The notes under the pieces were generated by a model, which was not told the DNA's origin, ran no database searches, and saw only the letters and a list, made by a program, of their open reading frames with translations. A stretch of 64,000 nucleotides of DNA, taken from contig JAHHIC010000064.1 in assembly GCA_019359035.1 (NCBI GenBank), positions 1 to 64,000 on the forward strand. Reading direction: 5' to 3'. The position numbers were made by a program, and so were the translations under genes. Each line of letters opens with the position of its first letter. Within the stretch, counting starts at the first letter, position 1. This document shows positions 1 through 10,442 of the stretch, piece by piece. This DNA is from Scytonematopsis contorta HA4267-MV1 (lineage in GTDB: Bacteria; Cyanobacteriota; Cyanobacteriia; Cyanobacteriales; Nostocaceae).

Positions 1-296
1 TAAGATGCTACCGAAAAAACCACACAAGGTTTTATTATCTCAAATATTTGATAGAATAGCCTCATTGGGACGTATCCACGCCCCTAAACCTTCTGTCACC
101 ACTTCATAATTGGCGAAGGTATTGTTATTAACTGCTGATGGAAAAATCTTAAGTTATTCTGGTGTTGAAACACTGAAGTAATTTTTTTTTCACAACGCAT
201 TTACAAGGAACCGTTTCATTAAAATTAAGATACAAGATGGTTTTGTTTCAAATACAATACTTAATTAATTTGTAGTTTTAAATAAAATAAATTTAG
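1..296. other. Intergenic stretch with a short degenerate minus-strand reading frame
   Basis: No convincing gene is seen. On the minus strand a frame of about 37 codons, ending in TGA near position 48, stays open and reads protein-like (it includes VVTEGLGAWIRPN), but an in-frame TAA lies just upstream near position 155. It could be a gene remnant or chance. The rest is AT-rich and featureless. Confidence 0.4.
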
Positions 297-327
297 AAAA
301 AATAGCCCCCTCCACCCGGAGAGAGCC
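297..327 (-). terminator. Rho-independent terminator of groES-groEL
   Basis: On the minus strand, downstream of the groEL stop, a G/C-rich hairpin (GGCTCTCTCC, loop GGGT, GGAGGGGGCT, with a few G-U pairs) is followed directly by ATTTTTT. This is the classic intrinsic terminator layout and sits about 40 nt after the stop codon. Confidence 0.65.
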
Positions 328-365
328 ATTCAAAATTAAAGAATCAATTAAATTCTTAACAAACC

Positions 366-2015
<1,650 letters not shown>

Positions 2016-2142
2016 TTAATTTCTTAACTGTGTGGAGGTTAATTGTTAGTTTTTATTAGCCCTTAATTGCTTAGCTTGCCTCGTCACTTCGCTTTCTTAC
2101 CAAGAAGTAGGGACGAGTAACTAAATAATTAATGAGCAATTA

Positions 2143-2454
2143 CTACGAAACAATTGCTAAAATGTCTTTCTCAGAGAGTAATACGTATTCGTCTGTGCCT
2201 AATTTGATGTCAGTACCAGCGTACTTGGAGTAAAGAACTTTATCTCCTACCTTTACATCCATTGGTTGACGACCACCATCATCTTTAACTTTACCTTCGC
2301 CAACGTTGACGACTTCCCCAACTTGGGGCTTTTCTTTAGCGGCATCAGGTAGATACAGACCACCTGCGGTCTTTTCTTCTGATGCGCTGACTTTAACAAA
2401 AACTCTGTCACCCAGAGGTTTTACTGTGGAAACGCTTAGAGATACTGCTGCCAT
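2143..2454 (-). CDS. groS: 10 kDa co-chaperonin GroES
   Basis: Heptameric lid for the GroEL chamber. The 103-aa length and the N-terminal core [11 protein letters not shown], the mobile loop with GGLYLP (31-36) and the late [14 protein letters not shown] segment are typical of the family. It is the first gene of the groES-groEL operon on the minus strand. A perfect CIRCE lies 20 bp upstream of the ATG, so heat-inducible repression by HrcA is expected. Nothing is odd in the protein. Confidence 0.97.
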   Translation of the reverse strand: MAAVSLSVSTVKPLGDRVFVKVSASEEKTAGGLYLPDAAKEKPQVGEVVNVGEGKVKDDGGRQPMDVKVGDKVLYSKYAGTDIKLGTDEYVLLSEKDILAIVS

Positions 2455-2473
2455 ATGAATTTCGTGCCTATGC

Positions 2474-2500
2474 TTAGCACTCTCAACTCCTGAGTGCTAA
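2474..2500 (-). promoter_or_regulatory. CIRCE operator (HrcA binding site)
   Basis: A perfect inverted repeat, TTAGCACTC, nine bases, GAGTGCTAA, lies directly upstream of groES. This is the consensus CIRCE element bound by the HrcA repressor in bacterial groESL operons. Confidence 0.97.
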
Positions 2501-2537
2501 TTTACCGAAAAATAGGGGTTGATGGCAACTTAGTTAT

Positions 2538-2557
2538 TTGTACGGGTTACCGTACAA
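2538..2557. promoter_or_regulatory. Perfect 8-bp palindrome upstream of CIRCE
   Basis: TTGTACGG, loop GTTA, CCGTACAA: perfect 8-bp arms 38 bp upstream of the CIRCE and about 84 bp before the groES start. It is placed like an additional operator or promoter-proximal regulatory site. The binding protein is unknown, and secondary operators beside CIRCE have been proposed for other cyanobacterial groESL promoters. Confidence 0.5.
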
Positions 2558-2822
2558 GATAATTTAGAGGTGGGGAATCTAAAGAAATAATGCATTTGAC
2601 GTTGACTATCGAGTAATTCCTAAAGTTGTGGTTATTTCTGCCGTGGTTTAAGCTAGTCGGAATCGCGTAGAAAAGAGACATATTGGGTCTTTACATAAGT
2701 AAAAATGCCCAATTTTGCCAAACTTCTCGGCTTTTGCTGATGGGTCATGAATATAGATATATAGTCAGACTTATTTGCAATGCTTAAAAATTGTTATAGA
2801 ACAGTAATCAGGGTACAGCTAT

Positions 2823-3206
2823 ATGGGTGATAACACAGTGGTGGAAAAAAAACTTAAGAAACAGAAAGTCCCGATAATAAAGGATATTATAGCTTTAATA
2901 AAAGTAGCCGAGCCGTTAGAGCTAAAGACAATTCGGCGACGTTTATTTTTGCGTGCGGAACAACTAGCCGCTAACTGCTGCTTTAGGAAAGCAAGCCTTG
3001 AGTCGTGGCAATATCTGGAAAAGCAGTTCCAAGAGGTAAAACTCAACTGCATTTTGGAAATAAAAGCGAATAGCTTGCGAGTTTGCTATGAAGACCCCAT
3101 AATGGTGGTCTATCCACATGGTGTGTGGTATCGCCCAGTAACCCTTGAAGTCGAAACGGCGCATAGTTCTAAAACACCTCTGATAGGCAACAAGGAGGTC
3201 GGTTGA
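2823..3206 (+). CDS. Hypothetical protein, 127 aa
   Basis: I do not recognise this protein. It begins with a Lys-rich segment (VEKKLKKQK) followed by an amphipathic stretch, then RRRLFLRAEQLAANCCF, and a more structured C-terminal half with VCYEDPIMVVYPHGVWYRPVTLEVE. There are no membrane segments. The ATG lies in an isolated region between the divergent groESL operon and a response regulator, with no close neighbour on its strand. Amino-acid use looks like a real soluble protein, but no motif gives a function. It could be lineage-specific. Confidence 0.55.
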   Translation: MGDNTVVEKKLKKQKVPIIKDIIALIKVAEPLELKTIRRRLFLRAEQLAANCCFRKASLESWQYLEKQFQEVKLNCILEIKANSLRVCYEDPIMVVYPHGVWYRPVTLEVETAHSSKTPLIGNKEVG

Positions 3207-3643
3207 TATGCGTTTTTACCCACCCATTACCCGATACATCCTTTGCGTCTTGCTAACAACTGATATAGGCTTGTGAAGGTCAGATATGTCAGAAGCAGTA
3301 AATTTTGAAAAAGCGGGTTGATTTGATCCAGGAGCATCTTTCGATAAACACGTAAGAATTAAGTTGAAGGAATATTATTTCTTGAGTGTTTTTAGTCCCG
3401 CTATTTTCAAAGCGATATATAATAGCGCATTATAATACTACTGCTCTACGTATCCTCACTGGGCTTTGCGGTTGTTCAAATTTTCTGAAAAAATGGTACG
3501 CATTTTTTGAGAAAAGCAAAAAGCAAACGCAGTTTAGGTGGGACAAAAAGGACAACATCTCAATCATCCACCATATAGGATAACTATTCAAGACCGTGAT
3601 AGACCGAAGCGCGACAAGTGCCACTGCTATGAAAGAACCCAGC
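3207..3643. other. Intergenic region before the response regulator
   Basis: AT-rich sequence with no supported gene. Weak short open frames on both strands lack protein-like composition. The response-regulator frame is open upstream to a GTG at 3596, but the protein most likely starts at an ATG at 3644. Confidence 0.5.
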
Positions 3644-4276
3644 ATGAAAGAACATAAACGTCTTCTATTGATCGATGATGACCCTAACCTGATTTTGCTG
3701 GTAAAGGATTATTTGGAATTTCGGGGTTATGAAGTAGTCACCGCAGAGAATGGTCGAGAAGCACTGGAAATATTAGAGCAAGATATTCCAGACATGATCA
3801 TCTGTGACGTGATGATGCCGGAAATGGACGGCTACCAATTTGTAGAACAAGTCAGGCAGACCGAGCGTACAAGTTGGATTCCAGTCCTTTTCCTTTCAGC
3901 AAAGGGACAAAGCGCCGACCGAGTTAAAGGTTTAAACAAGGGTGCCGACGTTTATATGGTCAAACCCTTTGAACCAGAAGAACTCGTCGCCCAAGTCGAA
4001 TCATCCCTAAAACAGACCATCCGTTGGAAAGAACATCAGGCTAAAGGAGGAGACGGCGTTAATCGCATTCAAGTGCCCTTTGACGTGCAGTTAACCCCCA
4101 CCGAGCTCAAAGTCGTCCAATTTGTTGCCAGAGGCATGGCTAACCGTGAAATAGCTGAAGAACTTAATGTGAGTCAGCGCACCGTAGAAAGCCATGTTTC
4201 TAACATGTTAGGCAAAACCAATCTCCATAACCGCACCGAATTAGCGCGGTGGGCGATTGAAAACCAAATGGCCTAA
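3644..4276 (+). CDS. NarL/LuxR-type response regulator (Ycf29-like)
   Basis: Two-domain transcription factor. The receiver domain (about 5-120) has the acidic pair in LLLIDDDPN, a phospho-acceptor Asp near residue 55 (IICDVMMPEMDGYQ) and the conserved Lys in MVKPFEPEEL. A linker leads to a C-terminal LuxR-type helix-turn-helix (LTPTELKVVQFVARGMANREIAEELNVSQRTVESHV). Size and architecture match the small NarL-type regulator kept in nearly all cyanobacteria and in red-algal plastids as Ycf29, though this assignment is by recall. I chose ATG 3644 because the receiver fold begins at once; ATG 3629 and GTG 3596 are alternatives. No histidine kinase is adjacent, so it is an orphan regulator. Confidence 0.9.
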   Translation: MKEHKRLLLIDDDPNLILLVKDYLEFRGYEVVTAENGREALEILEQDIPDMIICDVMMPEMDGYQFVEQVRQTERTSWIPVLFLSAKGQSADRVKGLNKGADVYMVKPFEPEELVAQVESSLKQTIRWKEHQAKGGDGVNRIQVPFDVQLTPTELKVVQFVARGMANREIAEELNVSQRTVESHVSNMLGKTNLHNRTELARWAIENQMA

Positions 4277-4281
4277 TCGAT

Positions 4282-4512
4282 TCTAGATTTTAGATTTTAG
4301 ATTTTGGATTGTCATCCGTACATCCAAAATCCCAAGTCCCAAGTCGGGAATCTCAAGTCCTAAGTCCCAGTCCTATACAATTCGTAACTATTAATTCGTA
4401 ATTCGTAACTTTTGAAGTTTGACTCCCATCTCTTGGCTTCATGTTTGTACCGGGGTCTAAATCCCAGTGACAAAACATAAATTACGAATTACGAACTACA
4501 AACTACGAATTA
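4282..4512. repeat. Low-complexity intergenic repeats with inverted arms
   Basis: Between two convergent genes lie short iterated words (TTTTAGA, CCCAAGT, AATTCGT). A 14-bp perfect inverted repeat, TTCGTAATTCGTAA (4395-4408) and its complement (4482-4495), can form a long hairpin and may serve as a bidirectional terminator. The same word family recurs at 29208-29324. Confidence 0.6.
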
Positions 4513-4521
4513 GTCCAGAAC

Positions 4522-6009
4522 CTACTGGGGTAACTGCACCATTTCCCGCACGTTACCCCAAACCCCAGACGCTCCCTGATTAAATTCGCGGTCTTGCTTG
4601 CGGATAATCATCTTCATGCCATTTTTTGGAACCATAACAATCAACGCCCCACTTCTGTTAACAGGTTCTTGCGGCAAAAACTGCAATCGGTATCGCATTA
4701 ACAGCATTGCCAGTATCATCTTTATCTCCATCATTGCAAAGCCAGCACCAATGCAAATACGGGAACCCGCACTAAATGGGTTATATTCGTGCATTGTCGG
4801 TTCAAAACCCTCCCAACGTTGCGGGTTAAATTTTTCTGGGTCAGAGTATATCTCCGCCATATGATGAGTGTGGTAAATACTGATGTAAACCTCCGTACCT
4901 TCTGGTAATTCATACCCACCAAGTTCCGTTGGTTGAGAAGTAACGCGCCCATTCCAAGGAACAGGGGACAGCACCCGCATACTCTCCTTAATTACCCGTT
5001 CCAAGAGAGGCAATTGCTGTAATTTTTCGATAGTCGGAGGTTCTCCTTGTAACACTCCTTCCAACTCATCCAGTAAATCAGCAGCAACATCTGGGTGTTG
5101 TGAAAGTAAAAATAATGTCCAACTAAGGGCAGTTGCGCTTGTCTCATGTCCTGCAGAAAAAATTACACTAACATGTCCCAGTAACTCATCCTCGGTCAGA
5201 GTTAAACCAGTTTCTGCATCCCTAGCTTGAATTAGCATTGCAAGTACATCACCAGTATCCCCACCAGTGACACGTTTTTGGCGAATTAGCGCACGCATCT
5301 CATCATCAAGTTGCGCCATATAATTCAGCATTTGGTGGTACGTCAAACCCGGTATATCATAAGGAAAAATTGATGTTTTAGTATTCCCTAAAAGATATCC
5401 CACTCTTTGCAGCAAAGTGCCGCAGTTACCAGCTCCCTCACCAATATCCGCTCCAAACAAGGTTTTAGTAGCGATACGCATAGTTACTTCTCGCATGATT
5501 TGGCAGATATTAAGGGGTTGTCCGATATCTAATCCATCCAAGACAGACTGAGCAATCGACACCATATCATCCCGGTACGATTCAATACGAGCCTTATGAA
5601 ATGCAGGCATCAACAATTGACGTTGTTGACGATGATTGTTACCATTTACACCGAACAAACCCACACCGAAATGCTTTAGAGGCTCGGTACGTTTTGATTC
5701 ATCACGTCTGCGGTACAAACCTCCTGTCAAAGGATATTTGTAGTAAACATCGTGCTGGCTTGTGACTTGACGAACATTTTCTGGCCCGTAAGCAAATACC
5801 ATACCAGGACAGTAGTCAAGAGGGGAATAAATACCAAAACCACCACCTTGCACAAGAGAAGCGACCGAACCATATGTTTTAAATAGTTTTTTCGAGAAAC
5901 CTATAGTGTCTTTGATATAGTTCGTCAAAAGAAGCGTACGTCCAAAAATAGGTAAAGGACGAGGACCAGGTACAGTTAATTTAGCTTTGTTAAGAGTTGT
6001 TACGGTCAT
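4522..6009 (-). CDS. Cytochrome P450
   Basis: Haem-thiolate monooxygenase of 495 aa. The haem-ligand signature FSAGSRICIGAGFA places the proximal Cys near residue 419. The oxygen-activation I-helix motif AGHETSAT is present, and ESMR supplies the ExxR of the K helix. The N-terminus PGPRPLPIFGRTL resembles a membrane-associated P450 proline hinge without a strong membrane anchor. It resembles the CYP110-like enzymes common in filamentous cyanobacteria, which act on fatty acids, alkanes or terpenes, but the subfamily and substrate cannot be read from sequence alone. No ferredoxin, terpene synthase or other pathway gene is adjacent, so it appears to be a solitary P450. Confidence 0.93.
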   Translation of the reverse strand: MTVTTLNKAKLTVPGPRPLPIFGRTLLLTNYIKDTIGFSKKLFKTYGSVASLVQGGGFGIYSPLDYCPGMVFAYGPENVRQVTSQHDVYYKYPLTGGLYRRRDESKRTEPLKHFGVGLFGVNGNNHRQQRQLLMPAFHKARIESYRDDMVSIAQSVLDGLDIGQPLNICQIMREVTMRIATKTLFGADIGEGAGNCGTLLQRVGYLLGNTKTSIFPYDIPGLTYHQMLNYMAQLDDEMRALIRQKRVTGGDTGDVLAMLIQARDAETGLTLTEDELLGHVSVIFSAGHETSATALSWTLFLLSQHPDVAADLLDELEGVLQGEPPTIEKLQQLPLLERVIKESMRVLSPVPWNGRVTSQPTELGGYELPEGTEVYISIYHTHHMAEIYSDPEKFNPQRWEGFEPTMHEYNPFSAGSRICIGAGFAMMEIKMILAMLLMRYRLQFLPQEPVNRSGALIVMVPKNGMKMIIRKQDREFNQGASGVWGNVREMVQLPQ

Positions 6010-6178
6010 CTTTTTAGAAGCGGCTGTTTGTACTATTGGGCTTGAAGCGGTATCCCATAAAATTTAATTTTACAAACAGCAATAAGTTTTCTATCTAAGA
6101 GGCATACTTTGTAATGTGAACAGGCAATCCGTAAAACAACCCATAGACTCAAAATTCAAAACTTAAAACTTAAAATTT

Positions 6179-7219
6179 TTAATTAACTAGCTCTTCAATC
6201 ACTCGCTCTAGACCATAAACAACCCTTGCTAACTTTCCATAATCAATTTTCTCAGGAGTGTCATCCAACGTGTGGTAGTAGGGATAACGAAACAAAGCAG
6301 TATCAGTAACCATTACACCAGGGTAGCCTTGTTGCCAAAAAGACCATTGGTCTGACCAACCGACACCAGGAAGTTGCTCAGGAAGAGCAGCACCCTCTGA
6401 AGGAAATTTTGCATGATTTCTAAAGGACGCAACAGTTTTCTTTACAAATTCAGCAGAACTTATGTTGCCAACAAACCCAATAAATTGACCTTGAGACGGA
6501 TATAAAAAGCTAAGGGGAAAAGGGTACTTTTGGCTATTCTTATCATCGGAGTAATAACCCATCGTTTCCAAACTTAACATTGCCACTATTTTTTCTTTTC
6601 GTTCCCGACAGCGTTTAGCGTAAACTAAACTGCCCATATTATCAGTCCAAAAAAAAGGCGGCTCTTCATTGACAAATTCGACAAAACGTAAAGTTCGGTT
6701 AAATTTATTTTTCGCAAATTTACGAGCTAGTTCTAAAACAGCAGCAGTTCCACTACCATTATCATTCGCACCAGGGCTGCTAAAAGCACTATCGTAATGC
6801 GCTCCAACAATAACAATTTCATCAGGGTGTTTTACACCTGTAATTTCTACTTCTAAATTAGTAAAGCTTTGCTCCCCAATACGATATTCTTGTTTATTAA
6901 CGGTATAACTAGCTTGATTAAAAGAAGATTCTAAAAATTTAGATGTATTTTGCAAACTTTCATAATATTCCGAGTTACGCTGTTTTATATCGCCACCAAG
7001 GTTTTTAATATCTATTTGTAGTGCATCCTTAAGCGTGCTTTCTTCTACAGTTAAAGGTGGCAACTGTCCCCTATAGCTAGCTCCTGGCATTTTTAACAGC
7101 GCGAACCAGAACCATAGCGCAATAGTGATAAAGATAATCCCTAAAATTGAAATTCTAACTAAAGCAGCTCTATTAATAATTTTTATATTCCATTTTTTAC
7201 GTCGCTGTATTCCAGTCAT
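6179..7219 (-). CDS. M28-family zinc aminopeptidase, membrane-anchored
   Basis: 346-aa peptidase. One hydrophobic segment near residues 20-45 anchors or exports it, so the catalytic domain should lie outside the cytoplasm. M28 co-catalytic zinc ligands are visible: GAHYDS (His, Asp), GANDNGSGTAAVLELAR (Asp), NEEPPF (catalytic Glu and zinc-binding Glu), LETMGYY, and a late His in YPYYHTLDDTPEK. The order is standard for the family. Substrate unknown; members remove N-terminal residues from peptides. It stands alone on the minus strand between the P450 gene and asnS. Confidence 0.9.
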   Translation of the reverse strand: MTGIQRRKKWNIKIINRAALVRISILGIIFITIALWFWFALLKMPGASYRGQLPPLTVEESTLKDALQIDIKNLGGDIKQRNSEYYESLQNTSKFLESSFNQASYTVNKQEYRIGEQSFTNLEVEITGVKHPDEIVIVGAHYDSAFSSPGANDNGSGTAAVLELARKFAKNKFNRTLRFVEFVNEEPPFFWTDNMGSLVYAKRCRERKEKIVAMLSLETMGYYSDDKNSQKYPFPLSFLYPSQGQFIGFVGNISSAEFVKKTVASFRNHAKFPSEGAALPEQLPGVGWSDQWSFWQQGYPGVMVTDTALFRYPYYHTLDDTPEKIDYGKLARVVYGLERVIEELVN

Positions 7220-7314
7220 ATAAATTTTAAAGCTCTCTTTAGATACCTCAACATTTTACTAAACTATAAATTATATATTTAGTTATTTATATTTAGTACA
7301 ATAAATTCTTCAAT

Positions 7315-7341
7315 CTTGTGGGGTGGGCATCCTTGCCCGCC
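7315..7341. repeat. 27-bp dispersed repeat, copy 1
   Basis: A word starting CTTGTGGGGTGGGCAT and ending CCTTGCCCGCC is found again, inverted and identical, at 43593-43619. It contains a small hairpin (GGGCA/TGCCC). It lies in the gap downstream of asnS. Confidence 0.75.
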
Positions 7342-7402
7342 CTTGCCTTTATGACACTCACCCGCCCTTTAATATTGACATCAGGACGGGCTAGAAGCCC
7401 AT

Positions 7403-7466
7403 CCCACAAGAGAAACATCCCACAAGAGAAATATCTCACAAGAGAAACATCTCACAAGAGAAATGG
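7403..7466. repeat. 16-bp tandem repeat, four copies
   Basis: Four adjacent copies of C(C/T)CACAAGAGAAA(C/T)AT, the last slightly diverged. They lie just after the asnS stop codon (asnS is on the minus strand). They share the CACAAGAG word with the dispersed repeat at 7315. Confidence 0.85.
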
Positions 7467-7504
7467 GAGATTTTTTGATTTGTTAGTCCCTTAGAGATAA
7501 AGCT

Positions 7505-8896
7505 CTAAAAATCCGCACTCAAAGGTGCTCGTGGGAAAGGAATCACATCACGAATATTCCCCATCCCCGTCATAAACTGCACAACTCTTTCAAACCCCAG
7601 ACCAAAACCAGCATGAGGAACAGTACCAAAACGACGCAAATCGAGATACCACCATAAATCCTCAGGTTTCATCCCTTGTGCTATTACCCTTCTTTCCAGT
7701 ACGTCAAGCCTTTCTTCCCGTTGCGAACCACCAATAATTTCTCCAATTTTTGGTGCTAAAATATCCATTGCAGAAACAGTTTGTTCATCATCATCCAAGC
7801 GCATATAAAAAGCCTTAATTTTGGCAGGATAATTAGTCACAATAGTCGGTTTTTGGAAAAGCTGTTCGCAAAGATATCGCTCGTGTTCCGACTGTAAATC
7901 CGAACCCCAACTTACAGGATATTCAAACTTAACATCAGCTTTTTCTAACAGTTTGACAGCCTCAGTATAAGTAATACGTTCAAACTGATTATTAATAATA
8001 TTTTCTGCTGTAGCCAAAACTGTATTATCAATTCTTTGATTGAAAAATTCCATATCTTCCGGACATTTCTCCATCACATACTTAAAAATATGTTTGAGAA
8101 ACGCTTCAGCCAAATCCATATCACCCTTAAGGTCACAAAAAGCCATTTCTGGCTCCACCATCCAAAATTCTGCCAAATGTCGCGAAGTATTAGAATTTTC
8201 AGCCCGGAAAGTCGGTCCAAAAGTATAGACGTTACTAAACGCCATAGCCATTACTTCAGCTTCCAACTGACCGCTTACTGTTAAATATGTTGGCTTACCA
8301 AAAAAATCTTTTGTATAATCAACCTCTTGTTTATCATTACGAGGAACATCTTTTAAATTAAAACCCGTAACGCTAAAAAGTTCACCAGCTCCTTCACAAT
8401 CACTCGCAGTAATAATTGGAGTATGTACCCACAAAAAACCACGTTCTTGGAAAAATTCATGAATCGCTGTTGCACAAGCATTACGCACTCGAAAAACAGC
8501 ACCAAAAGAATTAGTACGACTGCGTAAATGTCCAATAGTCCTTAAAAATTCAAAGGAATGGCGCTTCTTTTGTAGAGGGTAAGTCTCTGGGTCAGCTTCA
8601 CCATATACTGTTACCGAATCAGCCTTTAACTCTATACGTTGTCCTTTAGCAGGAGAAGCAACTAACACCCCAGATACTTCCACCGAAGCGCCAGTATTTA
8701 CCTTTTTCAAAAAATTTTCATAGTCAGGTACATTTTCGCTGACAACAACTTGTAAGCCAGCCATCGATGAACCATCATTTACTTCAATAAAAGCAAAACC
8801 TTTTTGTTCACGTTTTGTTCGCACCCAACCTTGAACCTTAACAGACTCATCAGGTTCACCGCTTCGTAATATTTCAGCAATCCTTATTTCAATCAT
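7505..8896 (-). CDS. asnS: Asparaginyl-tRNA synthetase
   Basis: Charges tRNA-Asn with asparagine; class IIb synthetase. The N-terminal OB-fold anticodon domain (about 15-110, [24 protein letters not shown]) is followed by the catalytic core. Motif 2 is seen in [21 protein letters not shown] and motif 3 in [15 protein letters not shown]. 463 aa is normal. I chose ATG 8896 ([10 protein letters not shown]) over an upstream TTG at 8905, which adds three residues. An STRR array lies immediately upstream, leaving little room for a conventional promoter. Confidence 0.96.
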   Translation of the reverse strand: MIEIRIAEILRSGEPDESVKVQGWVRTKREQKGFAFIEVNDGSSMAGLQVVVSENVPDYENFLKKVNTGASVEVSGVLVASPAKGQRIELKADSVTVYGEADPETYPLQKKRHSFEFLRTIGHLRSRTNSFGAVFRVRNACATAIHEFFQERGFLWVHTPIITASDCEGAGELFSVTGFNLKDVPRNDKQEVDYTKDFFGKPTYLTVSGQLEAEVMAMAFSNVYTFGPTFRAENSNTSRHLAEFWMVEPEMAFCDLKGDMDLAEAFLKHIFKYVMEKCPEDMEFFNQRIDNTVLATAENIINNQFERITYTEAVKLLEKADVKFEYPVSWGSDLQSEHERYLCEQLFQKPTIVTNYPAKIKAFYMRLDDDEQTVSAMDILAPKIGEIIGGSQREERLDVLERRVIAQGMKPEDLWWYLDLRRFGTVPHAGFGLGFERVVQFMTGMGNIRDVIPFPRAPLSADF

Positions 8897-8907
8897 ATCT
8901 TTCAATT

Positions 8908-9018
8908 GGGGAGTGGGGAATGGGGAGTGGGGAAGGTTGACGGTTGACGGTTGACGCTTGACGGTTGACAGTTATCAGTCATCAGTCAACAGCCAACAGT
9001 CATCAGTCATCAGTCAAC
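8908..9018. repeat. STRR heptamer array
   Basis: Consecutive seven-base words: first GGGGAGT/GGGGAAT, then TTGACGG, then CATCAGT/CAACAGT. This matches the short tandemly repeated repetitive sequences described in heterocystous cyanobacteria. It fills the space between asnS and the next minus-strand gene. Confidence 0.85.
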
Positions 9019-9023
9019 AAACT

Positions 9024-9398
9024 CTACCCAGCACAAGACTTTAACATCCAGCCTATGATAACGCCCAATCCACCAAAGCGGATGGCTTGCCAAAAAGGTT
9101 CCCTGAAACTACGCCAAGAAAATAGCTGACTTTCTAAGCTCACTTCTAGCATTTCTAACTGCTGCTTAATTTGCTTTAACTCAGCTTTTAATTCTTTTGT
9201 CTTATATTTATATTGGTTGAGTTCCTGCAGGTGCTGTTGTAATTCAGCTTGTGAAAAGCGGTCTGTTTCTACTTGCTTGTAGCGTTCTTTTAAAGCAAAA
9301 AGCGCCTGTTGGACTTCCTCGATTTCTTTTTCAAAATCAGCTTCCGGATTTTCCTCTTCTGGCTGCTCGAATGGTTGTTTAGGCTGCTTCATGTACAA
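9024..9398 (-). CDS. Coiled-coil protein with C-terminal membrane anchor
   Basis: 124-aa protein of unknown function. The N-terminus is acidic (QPEEENPEADFEKEIEEVQQ). Residues 25-95 are predicted coiled coil from the heptad-like pattern of Leu, Glu and Gln (EAELQQHLQELNQYKYKTKELKAELKQ region). The end FGGLGVIIGWMLKSC is one hydrophobic segment near the C-terminus, so it is probably tail-anchored with the coil in the cytoplasm. It is divergent from the small gene at 9527. Proteins of this shape are common conserved hypotheticals in cyanobacteria. Confidence 0.75.
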   Translation of the reverse strand: MYMKQPKQPFEQPEEENPEADFEKEIEEVQQALFALKERYKQVETDRFSQAELQQHLQELNQYKYKTKELKAELKQIKQQLEMLEVSLESQLFSWRSFREPFWQAIRFGGLGVIIGWMLKSCAG

Positions 9399-9526
9399 GT
9401 AGTAAACTAGGATTAAATGTGACTATACCAATAGTTATTGCTATAGCTAATAGAATAAATTGCTACTAGCTTAATGGCAATTGGCAATTAACTCAAACCT
9501 CAGGACTTAATCTGGACTTAATAATT

Positions 9527-9823
9527 ATGTCTACATCCTCTCAGCTACCGAAAACCAGTGAGCTAAAAGAATTTAGCACCCAGGAACTAGCCCAAGCGCT
9601 TATGGAGAGGTTGAGTATTTCTCCCAACGATTGGCATCGCCTCAAGTCTAACCGCAAAATCCGCGCAAGCGAACAAACCGCTGCAGCTCTTGTATTTCTC
9701 CTTAAAGACCAACCATCCGAGGCTCTTATCAGATTACAACAAGCTGTCGGCTGGCTTGACCGTTCTATTTCTGCTCCACCCTGTCCTAGCCACGGAAATC
9801 AGGGAGTGGAAAGTGGGGAGTAA
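9527..9823 (+). CDS. Conserved cyanobacterial small protein (DUF6439-like)
   Basis: 98-aa soluble protein of unknown function. The core STQELAQALMERLSISPNDWHRLKSNRK followed by RASEQTAAALVFLLKD resembles a small helical family conserved in cyanobacteria (I recall it as DUF6439, not certain). The last residues GVESGE are encoded by GGAGTGGAAAGTGGGGAG plus TAA, the same word as the STRR repeats nearby, so the native C-terminus has probably been replaced or extended by repeat insertion. It is divergent from the coiled-coil gene at 9024-9398. Confidence 0.8.
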   Translation: MSTSSQLPKTSELKEFSTQELAQALMERLSISPNDWHRLKSNRKIRASEQTAAALVFLLKDQPSEALIRLQQAVGWLDRSISAPPCPSHGNQGVESGE

Positions 9824-9958
9824 ACAATTCAAAATTCAAAATTCAAAATTCAAAATTGGGGAGTGAGGAATTGCGTAAGCGCTCCGCTCCAGTGCGTGAG
9901 CGCGTAGCGTGTCCATAAAGGCATATTGCGAATTGCGAATTGCGAATTGTTTAATCCC
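9824..9958. repeat. Iterated ATTCAAA words and GCGAATT words
   Basis: Four copies of an ATTCAAAA word (9826-9857), then a GC-rich stretch with GCGCTCCGCTCC and GTGAGCGCGTAGCGTG, then three GCGAATT words. It lies between two convergent genes and is probably a dispersed intergenic repeat rather than a gene. Confidence 0.6.
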
Positions 9959-9968
9959 TCTTCCCTTT

Positions 9969-10442
9969 TCACCTTAACAATGGTATCTTGAGACGACTGT
10001 TTTCAAATTGCTTGCACAATCTGAGTTCTGTCCCTTTACGGTTCCATTCCACTTGGTCGAATACTTGATGGAGAATACATAAACCGCGTCCGTTTTCTGA
10101 TTCATCTGGTGGTAGATAATCCATTGGGTCACTGGGATCACTATCACTCTCTGATTCAGGTTCAGACGAGGGCGTAAAACCAACCCCTTGGTCTGATATT
10201 ATCCACCAATACTGATTATCTATAAGGGAAAAACGTACTACTACTGTTTTACCAGGATCTAGATTATTACCATGTTTAGCTGCGTTAACCAGTGCTTCTT
10301 GGAGTCCCAGCCGCAGTTCGCCTTGGATTTTCTCAGGAATCTCTGCCAGTAGTAAATCTAATATGGGACATAAATAGAGGGTTGAGGCAAAACTAATCGT
10401 GCCCCAGTGGCGTCCAACTGGACGGAGAGAAATAGTAATCAC
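9969..10442 (-). CDS. RsbW-like anti-sigma/serine kinase ATPase
   Basis: 157-aa GHKL ATPase of the HATPase_c_2 family. The N box is ALVNAAKHGNN (about 50-60), the G1 box SDQGVGFTP and the G2 box GRGLCILHQVFD. The family includes SpoIIAB and RsbW, which bind sigma factors or phosphorylate anti-sigma antagonists on Ser. Neither a sigma factor nor an STAS antagonist is adjacent, so the partner is unknown. A run of Ser, Asp and Glu (SSEPESESDSDPSD) sits between the G1 and G2 boxes where the ATP lid lies, longer and more acidic than usual. Confidence 0.85.
   Translation of the reverse strand: MITISLRPVGRHWGTISFASTLYLCPILDLLLAEIPEKIQGELRLGLQEALVNAAKHGNNLDPGKTVVVRFSLIDNQYWWIISDQGVGFTPSSEPESESDSDPSDPMDYLPPDESENGRGLCILHQVFDQVEWNRKGTELRLCKQFENSRLKIPLLR

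Noticed and set aside
2819-3052. Minus-strand frame overlapping the 2823 gene
   Set aside because: No domain and antisense to a more protein-like frame.
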